This document shows positions 49,601-59,559 of a DNA stretch of 64,000 bases, in pieces. Each line of letters starts with the position of its first letter. Within the stretch, counting starts at the first letter, position 1. Origin of the DNA: Stichopus chloronotus (taxonomy: Eukaryota > Echinodermata > Holothuroidea > Aspidochirotida > Stichopodidae); assembly GCA_021234535.1 (NCBI GenBank), contig CM037838.1, forward strand, positions 31,907,969-31,971,968. The letters run 5' to 3'. Position numbers and translations under genes: made by a program. The notes beneath the pieces were generated by a model that was given only the letters and a program-made list of their open reading frames with translations, ran no database searches and had not been told where the DNA came from.

Positions 49601-52600
49601 ATCTTGCTTACCAGATTTATTCAAAGCTTGACCCGTTAAACCTTGTCCTTGGTTAATAGATGAAGTAGGGTGCCCAGTATGCGATACATAATTGTTATTC
49701 GAGCTAGTTACAGGCACAAACGTACACTTTGTCTCTGCAGTGGAAACAGTGGTAGTGGGATTAACGGGAACAAATTCATTGGGATCAGGATAAGTTTCAA
49801 AGGCATGTTTCTGAACATATTCATGCTCATAGTCCTCCTGACCATCTGATGCTCATTGTGAATTTAATTCCCCTTCTTGCTCTAAGTCTGAAATAGCCTT
49901 AAACTTGGCCTCTGCTACTTCTGTTTTAAGGTTTTAATTCTCCTTAATTCGGCTGCCTTAGATTCCTCGATATCCACGTACTTTAACTTAGTTCTTAAAG
50001 CAGCAGCCTTTGTAGCATAACCCAGTTTTTTAGAACAAGAGCTAATACGTGATAAGGCTTTACTACCTGATTTAGAACACATGGATATGGACCCTGCAGA
50101 ACCAACGTGACTCTGTCCAGACTTAATTTCCCGTGTTGCGTCACCAACCTTCTCCACAAGAGAGTAATGATCAGCTTGAAGAATTCTCAGTCTACTTTCT
50201 TCGGGACTATCGACCTCATTTTCTAGTAGTTCTCAAGTGATTGGAGTAAACGCTCTGCAGAATTTATTTCGGTTTCCAATTTACTTCTTTCCATCTTAAT
50301 CAAAGAAATATCTTTACTATCGGTGAGGAGTAATTCCAATCTTCTAGCAACCCGTTGCCATGAATTAACTGCCAGCTTAAATTTTCGTCGTTTCTCACTT
50401 ACTTGGTAGCTGAGTCCCTTTTCGGTCAGTAGTTTGGTCCTCACATTTCTACCCGAAGGACAGGTTTCGTCGTCGTCGAGGTTCTCAGTAATCAGAACGT
50501 CAACATTTTCTTCAGTAATTTTACCCTCCATATTGAATATATTCCACAGCTGAAAATGTCGGTTAAAGTCAGATAACACGATGTTAATGTCGTAACTCAG
50601 GGTCCCGACTTATAAAATACATAGGTAAATAAATACCTGGCTTGTGTTCATGTTGATATATAAAAGGTATCCGTCCTGGATTGGAGGCTTGGCCCATTGC
50701 CACATCGCACGAGAAGGAAAGCCATCGCAGTATTACAGATGTACCAGGTATCGGCCACGCCCAGGTAAGTTTTCACTGTTGCCGTAGATTGCCAACGCAG
50801 GAAAAGGCGGACACAAGTGGTTGTTTCCTTACTGGAACTTTATTCCGCAGAAAGTATTTTGACGCAAAGATTCGTTCCGTGAAAACTTATTAGCTTAAGT
50901 TCGCCTTCACTGGCTCTAACGGCAACACATACAGGTACAAGTACAGGTAGGCAGAATACACGCACGTAGCACAATTAAAGGGCTGATTCGCAATGACGCA
51001 ACGAGCTACGATAGCCAGCTGAATCTACTGTTGACGCATGATTGCACATACAAAGGAATGCACGAATTCTTCGGGCTGTACGGTAGCCAAAAAGTTAAAA
51101 CTTTCATTACAGTTCCAATGACAGATTTAGTCTAAAACCATGCTTGTATACCAATCTGTTGAATTGCACATTCTTCACCATTCCGTCCAACACATGCTCC
51201 ATGGAGAGTTACAGAGTCAAAAATAACTTGATATGCTTGAACGGGTTGGTTAGCACAATGACGATAAGGAGCGGCGTGTTCGTGGGAAGTTTAACTCATA
51301 CACAACTCATATCTACGAAAACCCTATTAGAACCACGTTATCTTGTTGGAAAATCATTAATTTATTTACTCAAATTATCAAATTTAATGACATAAATTCT
51401 TTTTTTCTCATTTGTGTAATGAAACTGTCATAATAGGCTTTCGTGCAAACCTTTCTCACTTTCTAAAATATGTATTTTTCATTCTAAAGGGATCTATTTG
51501 CGTTATTTCTTATATGATAAAGATGGAGTATTAACCAATCGAGAAATGTTTTCAAGACATTTCTAATTCATTGTATAATCACCACGCTGAATGCGGGTAA
51601 ATGCCCTATACGTTGAATATTCCCATGCAGTGGTGTTGCTGCGACTTTTCCAGACGAGGCAAAGATGCGAACAGTTCCCGGAAAACGTTTCATAGTCACA
51701 ACAGTTGTTGTGATATTGAAGTAAGAGTCGGTATATGAGAGTAATTTCTGATGGGATGGGACTGGCCGTCGCCCTTGAAGGGGGGGGGGGGGGGGTTAAA
51801 AAAATTCTAACTTACGAGAGGTGGAGTGATGCAAGAATTTAACTGAATGTATTTCCAGGGATTCCTTTTTTTTCAGTACCGTAATGATTTTTTTTTTTCA
51901 TTTTGCTCGATGAAATGTTCATTTTTAAACCTTATTTGACGCCCTAATTCAGAATGATAACAGGCTTGTGATAAAACAGTGCACAGGTCTGAAGGTAAAT
52001 ACTTCATGCATAGCCTCCCTGAATTAATATATTCATATGTATAAGCTAATAAATATATAAAGGTTGTAGCAAACAAAGGAAAGACTGTAATCACCAAAAA
52101 GTAAAAACTGTTGGCATAACGTTGGAAAGCAAATGTGACAGCAATAGAAGCAAAATATTGCACCAATTTGTAAAAGGTTCCCTGGTAGTTGAAAATTTCT
52201 CAAAAAGAAAAGAAAACTCATATCGGTAGAAAGTAAAAATTCTTGAATTAAGTTTTCTGGAAATTACGATAGCATAAATATTCTAAATACGAGCAAGCCA
52301 AATTACTACCCTTTTCCTATAAAATGTTTTTCTCATTAATTGAGAAATTGCAGACATGAGATCCTTATTTTTTTATTTTTTGTGTTTTTTTTTTTGTGGT
52401 TCACTCTACATAGATGGGAGACCTTCCCTCGCTAATGGGCTACACCCTCAGGCCACATCCCCAACAGCAAGTCGAAACATTAATAGGCTGCACCCTGCAT
52501 GTCACATCAATGACGTATAGGCAATATGTATATATATTAGATCCTGGCAGTGTCCTTTTACCTTCTTTTTATATTCTACCCACGTTCACCTTCTGTCTAA

Positions 52601-55600
52601 CCAAACAAACATGTTTTTCAAAACTTTGCTGAGAGGTTTGAATCGCTCTCTGTGGGACGTTTCGCTGGAAATTCTCTTAATTGTATGACCATTTTTTTTA
52701 TTTTAGGGCTGGGTACATTCAACCTAGAACACTTAGGAAACATTGTTTACGGCTATCAGTGCTACCGCTACAAGCCAATCATGGCGGCCCTCCGCGTAGA
52801 TAGTAATCCCAGTGACTAGATACAAAGTAACAAGGTTCGGGCAAGAATTTCCTCCAATGGGGGGGGTTACAAAAAATAAGAAATGTTCTTGTATGCACCT
52901 CATCAACCAATGTGGCACTCCGCGTAGAAAGTCCTGCCGTTATTCAGTCCCCCTCAATGTTTTTTCATTCCTCCAAGCCTGATACCACCTATTTAGTGAA
53001 GGCTGCACCCCTGAACTCTGGATCCCCTCCTGATGAGGTATTCGTACATGTCCCAACAGTCAAACCACCTTGGTGGCGTCGCCGTGCAATTGGAAAAACA
53101 CATCCAGTCAGTCGGAATGTTGAACCATTACACCCCCCCCCCCAACCTAAAGATATGACCCCATAGCTACGACCCTGCCTATATGTTACTATGGCCTTGT
53201 TAAGACTGCTAGTTGGTCTGACTATGATATCGAAGCACCTACCCCTTCGTGTGAGTTGTTAAACTTTCTGTTGATACCCTAGCCCAGGCTTCCTCAATTA
53301 AATTTTCTGAAGCACCACATTAACAAATGTTACTGATATACTGCGCCACCGATCGCCGTCCTGGGGGGTATAAGGGTATGGGGGTACCCTCCCCTTTTGA
53401 AAATTTTTGAATTTCAGAAGGGGCTTAGATTCAAAATGGTGCAAAGTTTGTTCAATTTTCCCGGTCAAAATTTTTCCCAAACTTAACAATTTTTTTGATA
53501 AATCATCTTGTGGAATGTGGGAACTTTGCATCAGATTAAGAAACCAACAAGGAAACATTCTCCAACCACCATTCTGAAATGACATTTAGATGATCTGACA
53601 AGCCTTGAAAAAATCTGGAACAATTGTAGTTGTAGATACTGTCATTATGTCCTGCAGGTGGTTGTGAGACAGTCGTGTTCGAAACTTGTTCTTGATAAAG
53701 TTCAAGTTCATGTTACTCAAGGAAATTTCGCAGATATAGGTGGATCCGAATATCCCCACCACTTTCAAGGACAATGATTTCAGCTCACTGCAAGCTTGTG
53801 GAACACTTATCCAGAAATCCGCTGATGTTTTGTGACCGTGTAAAACTTTCAATTCATCATCACTTTGCAGAACTATTAGCTGAGATATTCTCCCAGTATT
53901 TTTTTGCGCCACTCCAAACCACGTCACGCGCCACAAGTGGCGCTCTCGCCGCTATGTGAGGAAGCCTGCCCTAGCTTATACCTGTATATTGCCGTATCCC
54001 CTCCATCGTTTTGTTCAGTTTTGTTTTTCTTTTTTAATTTTGAAAAAAAAAGGGAAACAATCAGGAATGAAAATGCATAGTTAGTTGGTAGGTTAAGGCC
54101 CGATAATCAAAAGACAGGACCTGACGATGGGGTGGTAAGTTTGCAGTGTAACAGGTCTTGTGTCTTGTGTTAAGACGATGGTAGTATTTTCATCTTCCAT
54201 TAAACATCCAATGGCATCCTACTAACTCATTCATACAGCACGCGCCTACTACGATAAAAGAGTAGATCACTGTTCAACCCGGGAAAGAAAGCAACTCGAG
54301 GATATAACAGTTCAGAGCAGTACACAGAAGGGGCCGTACCGGGGAGGGGGGGGGGGAGGGAGGGGTAGCGGTAACAACAGGCTTTGTTGGAATGTGGACA
54401 GGAGGGGGAAAGATTCACCAAGTCTTGACCAAGACTATTGCTATACTGGCTATGCCAAACTGTCTGAATGGCATTCGTCGTTTGATGGCATGTTTTCAGT
54501 TAAAAACGAACGATACCAAAACTGATTATATTGTTTTGGGATCCAGACAACAGCTTAACAAGCTTAACTCTCATTCCATCGTTGTTGTCAGTGAAACCAT
54601 ATCATGCAGCAGTATTAAAAATCTCGGTGCTTGGTTTGATATTAATCTTAACTTCGAAAAACATATAACTGCTAAATGTAAAAGTGACTCTTATAATAAT
54701 TCCTTGTATTGGGTCTATCAGGAGTAGCTTAACTTCTGAAGCCTGTAATCGGTTCATGGTCTTGTTCATAGTAATATTGATGCATTGTAACTCTCTCTAT
54801 TTTTTTTTTAATCTCTAATCTCTTAATTACTAGACTCCAACTGTAGAAATCAGTCTTTTTTCCTTGCAAGTGCAATGACACCATCCACCCCAATTTGATT
54901 CCAATTGCAGGCTGGCTTCCAGTTGAATTCAGGATTCGTTTCAAAATTTGTCTACTGGTTTTTAAGTCCCTGAATGACGTGGCCCATAAATACGTAACCG
55001 AAATGTTCCATCGCAAACAATGCACTAGATATAGTCTGCGGTCAGATTCTCAAATTTGTCAGGCTTGGTCTCTCGTACTAAGTGCAAAACCTTTGGTGAT
55101 CGTAGTTTTTTAGTATGAGGTCCTCGCCTTTGGAATGAGTCCCCTCCCGTTGTAAGGCTCAACACATCTTTTAGCGTATTCAAGAAAAATCTTAAACCGT
55201 ATTTGTACAACATTGCTTTCCGTGACTACATGTAGGCGTAAGTTACCTCACTTTGTAAATAATTTCTGCTCTTTTTTCCGGTGTTCGTTTACCTGTACCT
55301 TTTTGTAAAGCGCTTTTGAAAGTTTTACTAAGTGCGCTGTATAAATTTAGTAATTATGATTATAATAATGTTTGTTTGTTTGGTGCATTTTGTATTCTAC
55401 CTTCAGTATAATGAAACGAGTAATGGTTCTGGACACTGAGGTCTTTGTTCAGCCCCGTGACGTGGGAATTGAGCGATAAAATTGTTTGCCATGAGGAAAT
55501 CTTGTTTACTTTGTCAATCATCACCTTGCTATAGTATTTATCACATTCATGCGTTGAATGTAGTTTCGCTGCTGTAGATTCAACTCTTCAACTGTACTCA

Positions 55601-57865
55601 TTTTCTTTTTTTCTGCTCTTGCTGAAGAACGTTCCCCTTCTTGGGGGAGCTAGGGTTAGGATGCATGCATTTATTTCAGGTAGACTTATATCAAGTATAT
55701 ACCGTTATGAAGACATTGGTATAGTCTCTCCCCAACTCCATTACCCTGTCACAGCAAAAGATCCAGTGATTCAATAGTGTTTAGTCGGGCTTGCTAGGGT
55801 ATACAGTCTCTATCAACATCAGTCTAAGTTACATCAGTCTGTATATCAACAGCGTAGGCTATACCATCAGTTTTCATAAGATTGGTGGCGTTCCAAAATG
55901 TTTCCTGTTCCGAGGAACTGTGTGGGTAGCGTGGGTTGCAAACGATTTCTAGACAAGTAAAGCCGTTGTAGGCGCGACCCTGCATGGACATTATGCACCG
56001 TATACTATACAGTGTCAAAGCATAAAAAGAACGTCCAACTGAATCTAGATGCCTGACACATTTGCCTCTACTAAAATAAAGTTACTAAATGAGCAATTGA
56101 TCTTCACAGTAACAATATATGGCAAGACGTTTGTTGAACCTCACCATTGAACCCGCTCGTAGTAGTGTGTAGTATTACTTGATAGTCGTATAGGGCGTCA
56201 ATTGGTGAAGAGATAGTGACCAGAATATCAAAGGGCATTTCCCTTCACTGATCTGCTCAGACACATTTAATTCTCTTCTGGTTCGTATTCTATTCCGCAT
56301 TCTATAATTATATTATTAGATTTTTATTTGCTTAGGTTCGATAGAATATAAATCAAACATCACTTTAAGTCCATTTAGTTGGGATATTAAATCAACAAAA
56401 TCTAGATGAATTACAATTTCAAAAGTTGACTTCCAGGAGAAAATATTCAAGTCACCCCCCCCCCCATCCATGTTAAATAATCCTATTAACCCCGCCACTG
56501 TCACATAGGATTCTAAATTCCAACTTAAACTGTTTGTCCTCTCACCACTGACCATGGATTGATGCCCATGGACTCCCGGGTCACGGGTAACAGTGAATTG
56601 TCAGAAATGAGTCACTACAGAAAAGGTGTTAGAACGAGGGCGGTCCATCTATAATCGATTCAAAACCCAGAGTCATTTAGGCAAACAATATACATCCATT
56701 TAGATTACTTTGAAGTACACTGAATGATGAGTAGAATTCCTTTCAAGTGTCATCGTTCAATTCTGTTGACAATAATAGAATACATCTTCCATGACCTACA
56801 GGTATACTTTTTTTGGTTTGCATCGCTTTCTAATTTCCCGTTACAAAAAAGACGTGAATGCCCGTGTGTTGTATAATAGTTCCAAGCATGGTTTTATAGT
56901 CCATCCACTGCAGTGCACTGATCATGACCCCCAACACATTCAGCCGCCTGCAGCAGGGGGGGGGGGGGGACTTCTGTGGAACGCGAATCAAGAAAGCTTA
57001 ATGCCGTAGTGACACACGGAATTTGTGGGAACATGTTGTATAAAAACACGGATTTTGCATAAAAAGGTCTTGTTCTAAAGGAAACTTTGAGAAATGGGAA
57101 AAGAACATATTATTTCGTCAATTTTTCTATTTTTCCAGTCTGTGGCAAGTTTCTCCCTCCTTTGCTGCACCACTTATTGCATGGTTTGTTACATACATCG
57201 GAATGTAATGTAGCAAGGGAATGACTGCAAGCATCACTTACCCTGGCGGACATGTATCGTCTCCTGCATGGCATGGTATAACTTCAGTATCCTATGATAG
57301 ATGGTAAGAACAATATAATTAACAAAATTAGTGATTTCTGAACATGTGATAATGATTCGGTTAGAAAAAAAAAACTGTTGGTTAAAATTAACGTCATCAT
57401 TTCTTCCCGCATTCAATGGTCCGGCACACAGTCATGACAAAATATGGTATTCAAATAAAAAGGTTTGGCAAAGATGCGTGACAAAGATGCGACAAAAAGC
57501 CTGATTTAGGTATTTAACCCTTACATCATCACTACCTTTACCGTAACGGGACCCCTCTCGCCCCTTGTCACAATTAAATTTACCCGTAGAAGGTCAGTCA
57601 TAGTGTAACAACACTTATATGGTTGAAACAGTTAACTGATGACTTACAGAGCAACGATTCATTAAGTTTGATACAACAATTAATTAGTGTATTTATCCAC
57701 TATAAAGTAAACAAATCTTGTTTTATGAGAGAATGGAAAACATTAGAATAGTAGTAATTGGTACAAGCACTCAGGTGCTAGCTAGTTTCAGTGGAGGGTA
57801 CTTACCGACAACGATAAACATAGTGGAACTGTGACGAACAGCGCTATCAGATGTGAAGTTGACAT
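40239..57865 (-). CDS. Gene B: TNF receptor superfamily-like death-domain receptor (six exons)
   Basis: Exons in transcript order are 57865-57806, 57291-57242, 43811-43375, 42899-42771, 41843-41745 and 40645-40239. All five introns are GT-AG (donors gtaagt, gtaagt, gtagat, gtgagc, gtacgt), and all junction phases agree (0, 2, 1, 1, 1). The result is 1182 nt, 393 residues. Residues 1-20 form a signal peptide. Residues 21-80 hold clustered cysteines, including CHAGDDTCPPGSYC and CWTCQLC, the pattern of TNF-receptor cysteine-rich repeats. A Ser/Thr-rich stalk with an N-glycosylation sequon follows. A single membrane helix spans about 193-213, then a basic stop-transfer. Residues about 270-365 resemble a death domain; KKKYVTAWLKL (288-298) recalls the corresponding helix of EDAR. 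The ectodomain is short for the family. Inferred role: plasma-membrane receptor for a TNF-family ligand, signalling through death-domain adaptors. Intron 2 (13.4 kb) holds a same-strand BEL/Pao element. EDAR/p75NTR-type kinship is a judgement by eye. Confidence 0.72.
40995..41572 (+). mobile_element. AGGTCA-minisatellite element, short complete copy
   Basis: The left end 'catttttggttttgatgata' is followed by a GT tract at 41049-41070, two to three ~146-bp units, and the right end 'tcatagaaaccacaatgc' at about 41529-41546. At ~0.57 kb this is the most compact copy with both termini, so it best defines the element. It lies in intron 5 of gene B, in antisense. Confidence 0.75.
41745..41843 (-). 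CDS. Gene B exon 5: juxtamembrane cytoplasmic segment
   Basis: The acceptor is ctgttttgcag; the donor is AATG|gtacgt. It is 99 nt, phase 1 to phase 1. Encodes a 32-residue polar segment ending ENYEILIRTAN. If the donor is not used, the frame continues for about 15 codons to a TAA at 41700-41698. Confidence 0.72.
41844..42770 (-). other. Gene B intron 4
   Basis: Contains a C14 run at 41887-41901 and a 152-codon minus-strand frame (42126-42584). I reject that frame as a gene because it has no domain, plausible start context or splice pairing. Confidence 0.6.
42771..42899 (-). CDS. Gene B exon 4: transmembrane segment
   Basis: 129 nt, phase 1 to phase 1. Encodes WDLRSRRDS, then a ~21-residue hydrophobic helix (LIVMMLVFISLLVVIVLVVV), then YRCHCTRGRNHTA. 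The two cysteines next to the membrane could be palmitoylated (inference). Confidence 0.8.
43061..43186. repeat. 42-bp tandem repeat, 3 copies, in gene B intron 3
   Basis: The unit 'tcttgatagcatgggccaga' to 'taagaggtaaa' is repeated three times with few changes. Confidence 0.9.
43375..43811 (-). CDS. Gene B exon 3: cysteine-rich repeat and stalk
   Basis: The acceptor is a T-rich tract then tag; the donor is CAAG|gtagat. It is 437 nt, phase 2 in and phase 1 out. The first ~45 codons carry the cysteine cluster (SYCSTVTHRCWTCQLC, KKCLCDGG, AICS). The rest is a hydrophilic stalk with NIT as a glycosylation sequon. The BEL element's distal LTR lies 132 bp upstream of the acceptor, on the intron side. 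Confidence 0.8.
43944..44278 (-). repeat. BEL/Pao 3' LTR
   Basis: 335 bp, TG...CA in both readings. A minus-strand AATAAA at 44011-44006 could serve as the element's polyadenylation signal. Confidence 0.95.
44279..44468 (-). other. BEL/Pao 3' untranslated segment
   Basis: A noncoding stretch between the end of the integrase region and the 3' LTR. A G-rich candidate polypurine tract touches the LTR. Confidence 0.6.
44469..46144 (-). pseudogene. BEL/Pao integrase, broken
   Basis: The longest open frame of the element is 347 codons (46144-45101). It has an N-terminal H-x4-H...C-x2-C zinc site (FHEQVAHQ, CVTCKRL), then the catalytic core with YVGVDLFGSW and RSDCGTNFVGA giving the first two acidic residues. 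After a stop at 45101 the sequence continues in other frames at 45095-44805 (INSRPL motif) and 44783-44469, the C-terminal domain ending near the 3' LTR. Confidence 0.85.
46192..47760 (-). pseudogene. BEL/Pao reverse transcriptase and RNase H, broken
   Basis: The frame is open in pieces (47597-47271, 47207-46488, 46491-46192). A VVFDCSAKFKGESLND motif marks the fingers; the YVDDG active site is just upstream of 47207; IHHFSDASNLGYG marks RNase H. Only a few residues separate GVLCRF from LRFFWW (about 47365), so the segment that normally carries the first catalytic aspartate of the polymerase palm is missing. This copy could not polymerise even with restored frames. Confidence 0.8.
47796..48545 (-). 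pseudogene. BEL/Pao aspartic protease segment
   Basis: An open stretch of 249 codons. LLDTQSDSSF near its start (about residue 34) carries the catalytic aspartate in the D-T-Q-S context typical of BEL/Pao proteases. It ends in a stop at 47796, where the parent polyprotein would be expected to continue into reverse transcriptase. Confidence 0.8.
48600..50531 (-). pseudogene. BEL/Pao gag region
   Basis: Starts at the ATG of MEGKITEENV (50531). It continues through 50223, 50157-49915, 49717-49448, 49470-49240, 49247-49059 and 49105-48908 in changing frames. A LPVPEPTIFTGDPLKYPDW motif (DUF1759-type gag) lies at about 49540. Cysteine/histidine knuckles lie between 48870 and 48680. At least one knuckle cysteine position reads tryptophan, and a single-base shift falls inside the array near 48740. 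Several stops and shifts break the frame. Confidence 0.75.
50777..51111 (-). repeat. BEL/Pao 5' LTR
   Basis: 335 bp. Six substitutions from the other copy: one near the right-hand (+) start, one in 'cagaaGac/cagaaTac', two in 'gtaGTAaa/gtaGCAca' and two in 'caatAGcg/caatGAcg'. Confidence 0.95.
51117..53276. other. Gene B intron 2, stretch without recognisable gene
   Basis: AT-rich sequence with long homopolymer runs (G at 51781-51795, T at 52386-52396, C at 53132-53141). The 84-codon plus-strand frame at 52912-53166 has no domain. Nothing else supportable. Confidence 0.6.
53285..53968 (-). mobile_element. hAT transposon remnant with transposase C-terminal fragment
   Basis: Inverted ends CAGGCTTCCTCA / TGAGGAAGCCTG are flanked by CCCTAGCC and CCCTAGCT, an 8-bp target duplication with 7 matches. 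Inside, 53936-53586 (minus) encodes 116 codons. These include FWISVPQACSELKSLSLKVV, then FGSTYICEISLSNMNLNFIK and RLSHNHLQDI. This is the hAT dimerisation region in the version shared with ZBED5/GTF2IRD2-like domesticated proteins. The rest of the transposase is deleted, so this is a 684-bp internally deleted copy. Confidence 0.85.
54440..55365 (+). mobile_element. Degraded CR1/L2-like LINE, 5'-truncated 3' end
   Basis: The frame at 54392-54727 reads GIRRLMACFQLKTNDTKTDY and then SSIKNLGAWFDINLNFEKHI. This is the region just after the reverse transcriptase active site in CR1/L2/Jockey-clade elements. After a gap, 54895-55113 reads AGWLPVEFRIRFKICLLVFK and RYSLRSDSQI, the usual C-terminal segment. 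The 3' tail 'tgtaaagcgcttttgaaagt' to 'gctgtataaattt' is typical of such LINE ends. Frameshifts and an internal deletion show it is dead. It is antisense to gene B. Confidence 0.8.
55366..57241. other. Gene B intron 2, remainder
   Basis: No supportable gene. An exon-like stretch at 55860-55985 (minus) is discussed among rejected items. C and G runs lie at 56455-56465 and 56958-56970. Confidence 0.5.
57242..57291 (-). CDS. Gene B exon 2: start of the cysteine-rich ectodomain
   Basis: A 50-nt exon between tatcatag and gtaagt. It encodes DTEVIPCHAGDDTCPP plus two bases of a glycine codon, which exon 3 completes 13.4 kb away. The CPPG/SYC motif spans the junction, which strongly supports the join. 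Confidence 0.72.
57806..57865 (-). CDS. Gene B exon 1: start codon and signal peptide
   Basis: Encodes MSTSHLIALFVTVPLCLSLS, a short polar start followed by a hydrophobic core, and ends exactly at a codon boundary before gtaagt. The ATG has A at -3 (gtggaccATG). The frame stays open upstream to an earlier ATG, but those codons would bury the signal peptide, so this start is preferred. Confidence 0.75.
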
Positions 57866-58794
57866 GGTCCACCGCTGTATAAATGAGAAGAAATACTTCA
57901 AAGCATTGAGACATGCTATGGTGACTGTGGTTTGATCAAAGAGGGGATTGGATGGGAGAGCCAAACAGCAGCCCCGGGAAAGGTTGTACATCACTATGAT
58001 AGCTGAACTAGAAGAGGAACTAACCCTCCCACCGAGTATTCAAAACACAGGCATGCTAGACAAGGTCGGATGAAGTTCACTGGGTACTTTACCCCTCCCT
58101 TCCGTCAATCGTTGATCATTTTTTCGAGCAATGAAGCTTTTGATTATTTTTGAGACGTAAAATAAAATAATACAGCAGTGGAAGAATGATACACGAATAC
58201 GAATAATACGAATACTTGAAAATACAAATTTGCACTTTAATCAAGTTCGTTTTTCTTTTTCAAATTTTTATTCTTCTTTCGAATATTAAAACATTAATGT
58301 TCATGTTAGAAATACGAGCTTAGCGTTAACTTTTAACTTTGCCTTTTACTGCATATATTGGGTAAAGATGTCATTGAGAGCCGGCCTTTCTTGGTGATAA
58401 TCTGTGGTGCCAATTATGACGATGCCTTGCATGTGGAGATGACCGTTATGGCGTGTGTACTACCTTAGAGAAGGCATTACCGTCTACGTCTTCAACAGTT
58501 ATCGTTTTGGGTATGTCAAAAGTATTTTTTAGAAATCGTATTGTAAAATATAATAAAAGATGAAAATTCATTCAATGACAAAATTTGCTCGGCCTTTTTG
58601 ACACATGTTGTATAAAAAAGCCCAAAAATCTGCATAAGTCCATAAGAACCACTAATCATGTTTTATGGTTCCAACTAATTGTCAAGGACTCCACGAGGGT
58701 TAAAAAGTGAGCCCCTGTATTACCATTGAAAACAAAATTAATAACAATTTCCTTCCATAAAAAGCCCATTATAAGTCTCAAACGCCAGTTTCGG

Positions 58795-58807
58795 GGGGGG
58801 GGGGGGG
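58795..58807 (+). repeat. Poly-G run
   Basis: One of several G or C runs of 9-15 bases in the window; others lie near 41887, 51781, 54340, 56958, 62223 and 63920. They are concentrated after 41 kb. Length is unreliable in sequencing. Confidence 0.85.
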
Positions 58808-58854
58808 ATTGTCCTCTGGGCCCTCGCCTTGGTTTTGCTCTGGACTCTACCAAG

Positions 58855-59085
58855 ATTATCAAGTAATAACGCCGGATTATCAATCGATAACCCTGGATTA
58901 TCCCCGATAAACCCAGATTCTTGGTCGATAATCGAGGTTTATCAAAATAATTTTGACAATCCAGGTTTATCGGTGGATAGGGTATGTCACATGCAGTTTT
59001 GATAAACCTGGATTTTCGATCGATGAACCTGTATTATCATCGATAATCCAGGTTATGGACTGATAATCCAGAATTTTCTTCTTTT
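58855..59085. repeat. Cluster of GATAATCCAGG / CCTGGATTATC inverted motifs
   Basis: About nine degenerate copies of a ~16-bp motif combining GATAATC, an AGG core and TTATCG occur in both orientations over 230 bp. Several pairs are directly palindromic around ATCGAT, for example 'ggattatcaatcgataaccc' and 'cgataatcgaggtttatc'. It could fold into multiple hairpins. Noncoding, 1 kb upstream of the gene B start codon. Confidence 0.85.
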
Positions 59086-59559
59086 AAGTTTCTATTTATT
59101 GCATATTAGACTTGCCATAGTTGTCAGGTTGTACCCTCAGTCGAAGTAAATGTTGATATTGGAGCTGAGAATGGGATTATCCCCTGAATTTAAAGAAATG
59201 AATCAAACAAAAGGAGCCTATACACAGTCTTTGCCGTGCTTATTATGTAACCAGGTGCAATGCTGTCCTAAAGTGTGTAATTTTGTTCTGGAAAGGAAAG
59301 TTACTGGCATCAGTTTTTAGTTAAAGTATAACTAGATGAGGCCTGATCAGGAATTCTCCAGATGAAATCGTTTTCTATAGTCCGATAGGTAGCGGAGATT
59401 TAATTCACATCTCGAGTGAAAAAGGTTTGATTGCACGAATGGAAAGGGGTTGGTGTGGGAACAAAGGAAAGGACATTCTTAAGTTTTAAAAATGGTGGGG
59501 ACAGTGGGGAACTGTTGTCACAACCAAAAAAAAAAAACGTTCACACTACATCTTTGAGT

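Larger units (their letters stand above)
43944..51111 (-). mobile_element. BEL/Pao LTR retrotransposon, structurally complete but with broken frames
   Basis: Two 335-bp LTRs (43944-44278 and 50777-51111) begin TGT and end ACA. GTTCC flanks both sides as a 5-bp target duplication. The LTRs differ at 6 of 335 sites (1.8%) with no indels. On the minus strand the order is gag with zinc knuckles, a DTQSD-type aspartic protease, reverse transcriptase with a YVDDG active site, RNase H, and integrase. This is the BEL/Pao order and motif set. A G-rich tract (44279-44291) next to the 3' LTR could be the polypurine tract. I could not assign a primer binding site. The open frame is broken in about ten places, so this copy should not be autonomous. 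The insertion is in intron 2 of gene B, same strand. Confidence 0.93.

Noticed and set aside
50641..50680. TATA-like tatataaaag on the plus strand inside the BEL leader
   Set aside because: It is on the opposite strand to the element and to gene B, with no downstream plus-strand gene.
52912..53166. 84-codon plus-strand open frame rich in proline
   Set aside because: Driven by C runs, lies inside intron 2 of gene B in antisense, and has no recognisable domain.
55824..56018. Exon-like stretch on the minus strand, with a tgcag acceptor and frame GRAYNGFTCLEIVCNPRY
   Set aside because: It cannot be joined to gene B: entry in phase 2 after exon 2 meets a stop. The proposed donor (gtatag) is weak and no partner exon was found. 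It could belong to an alternative transcript, but that is unsupported.
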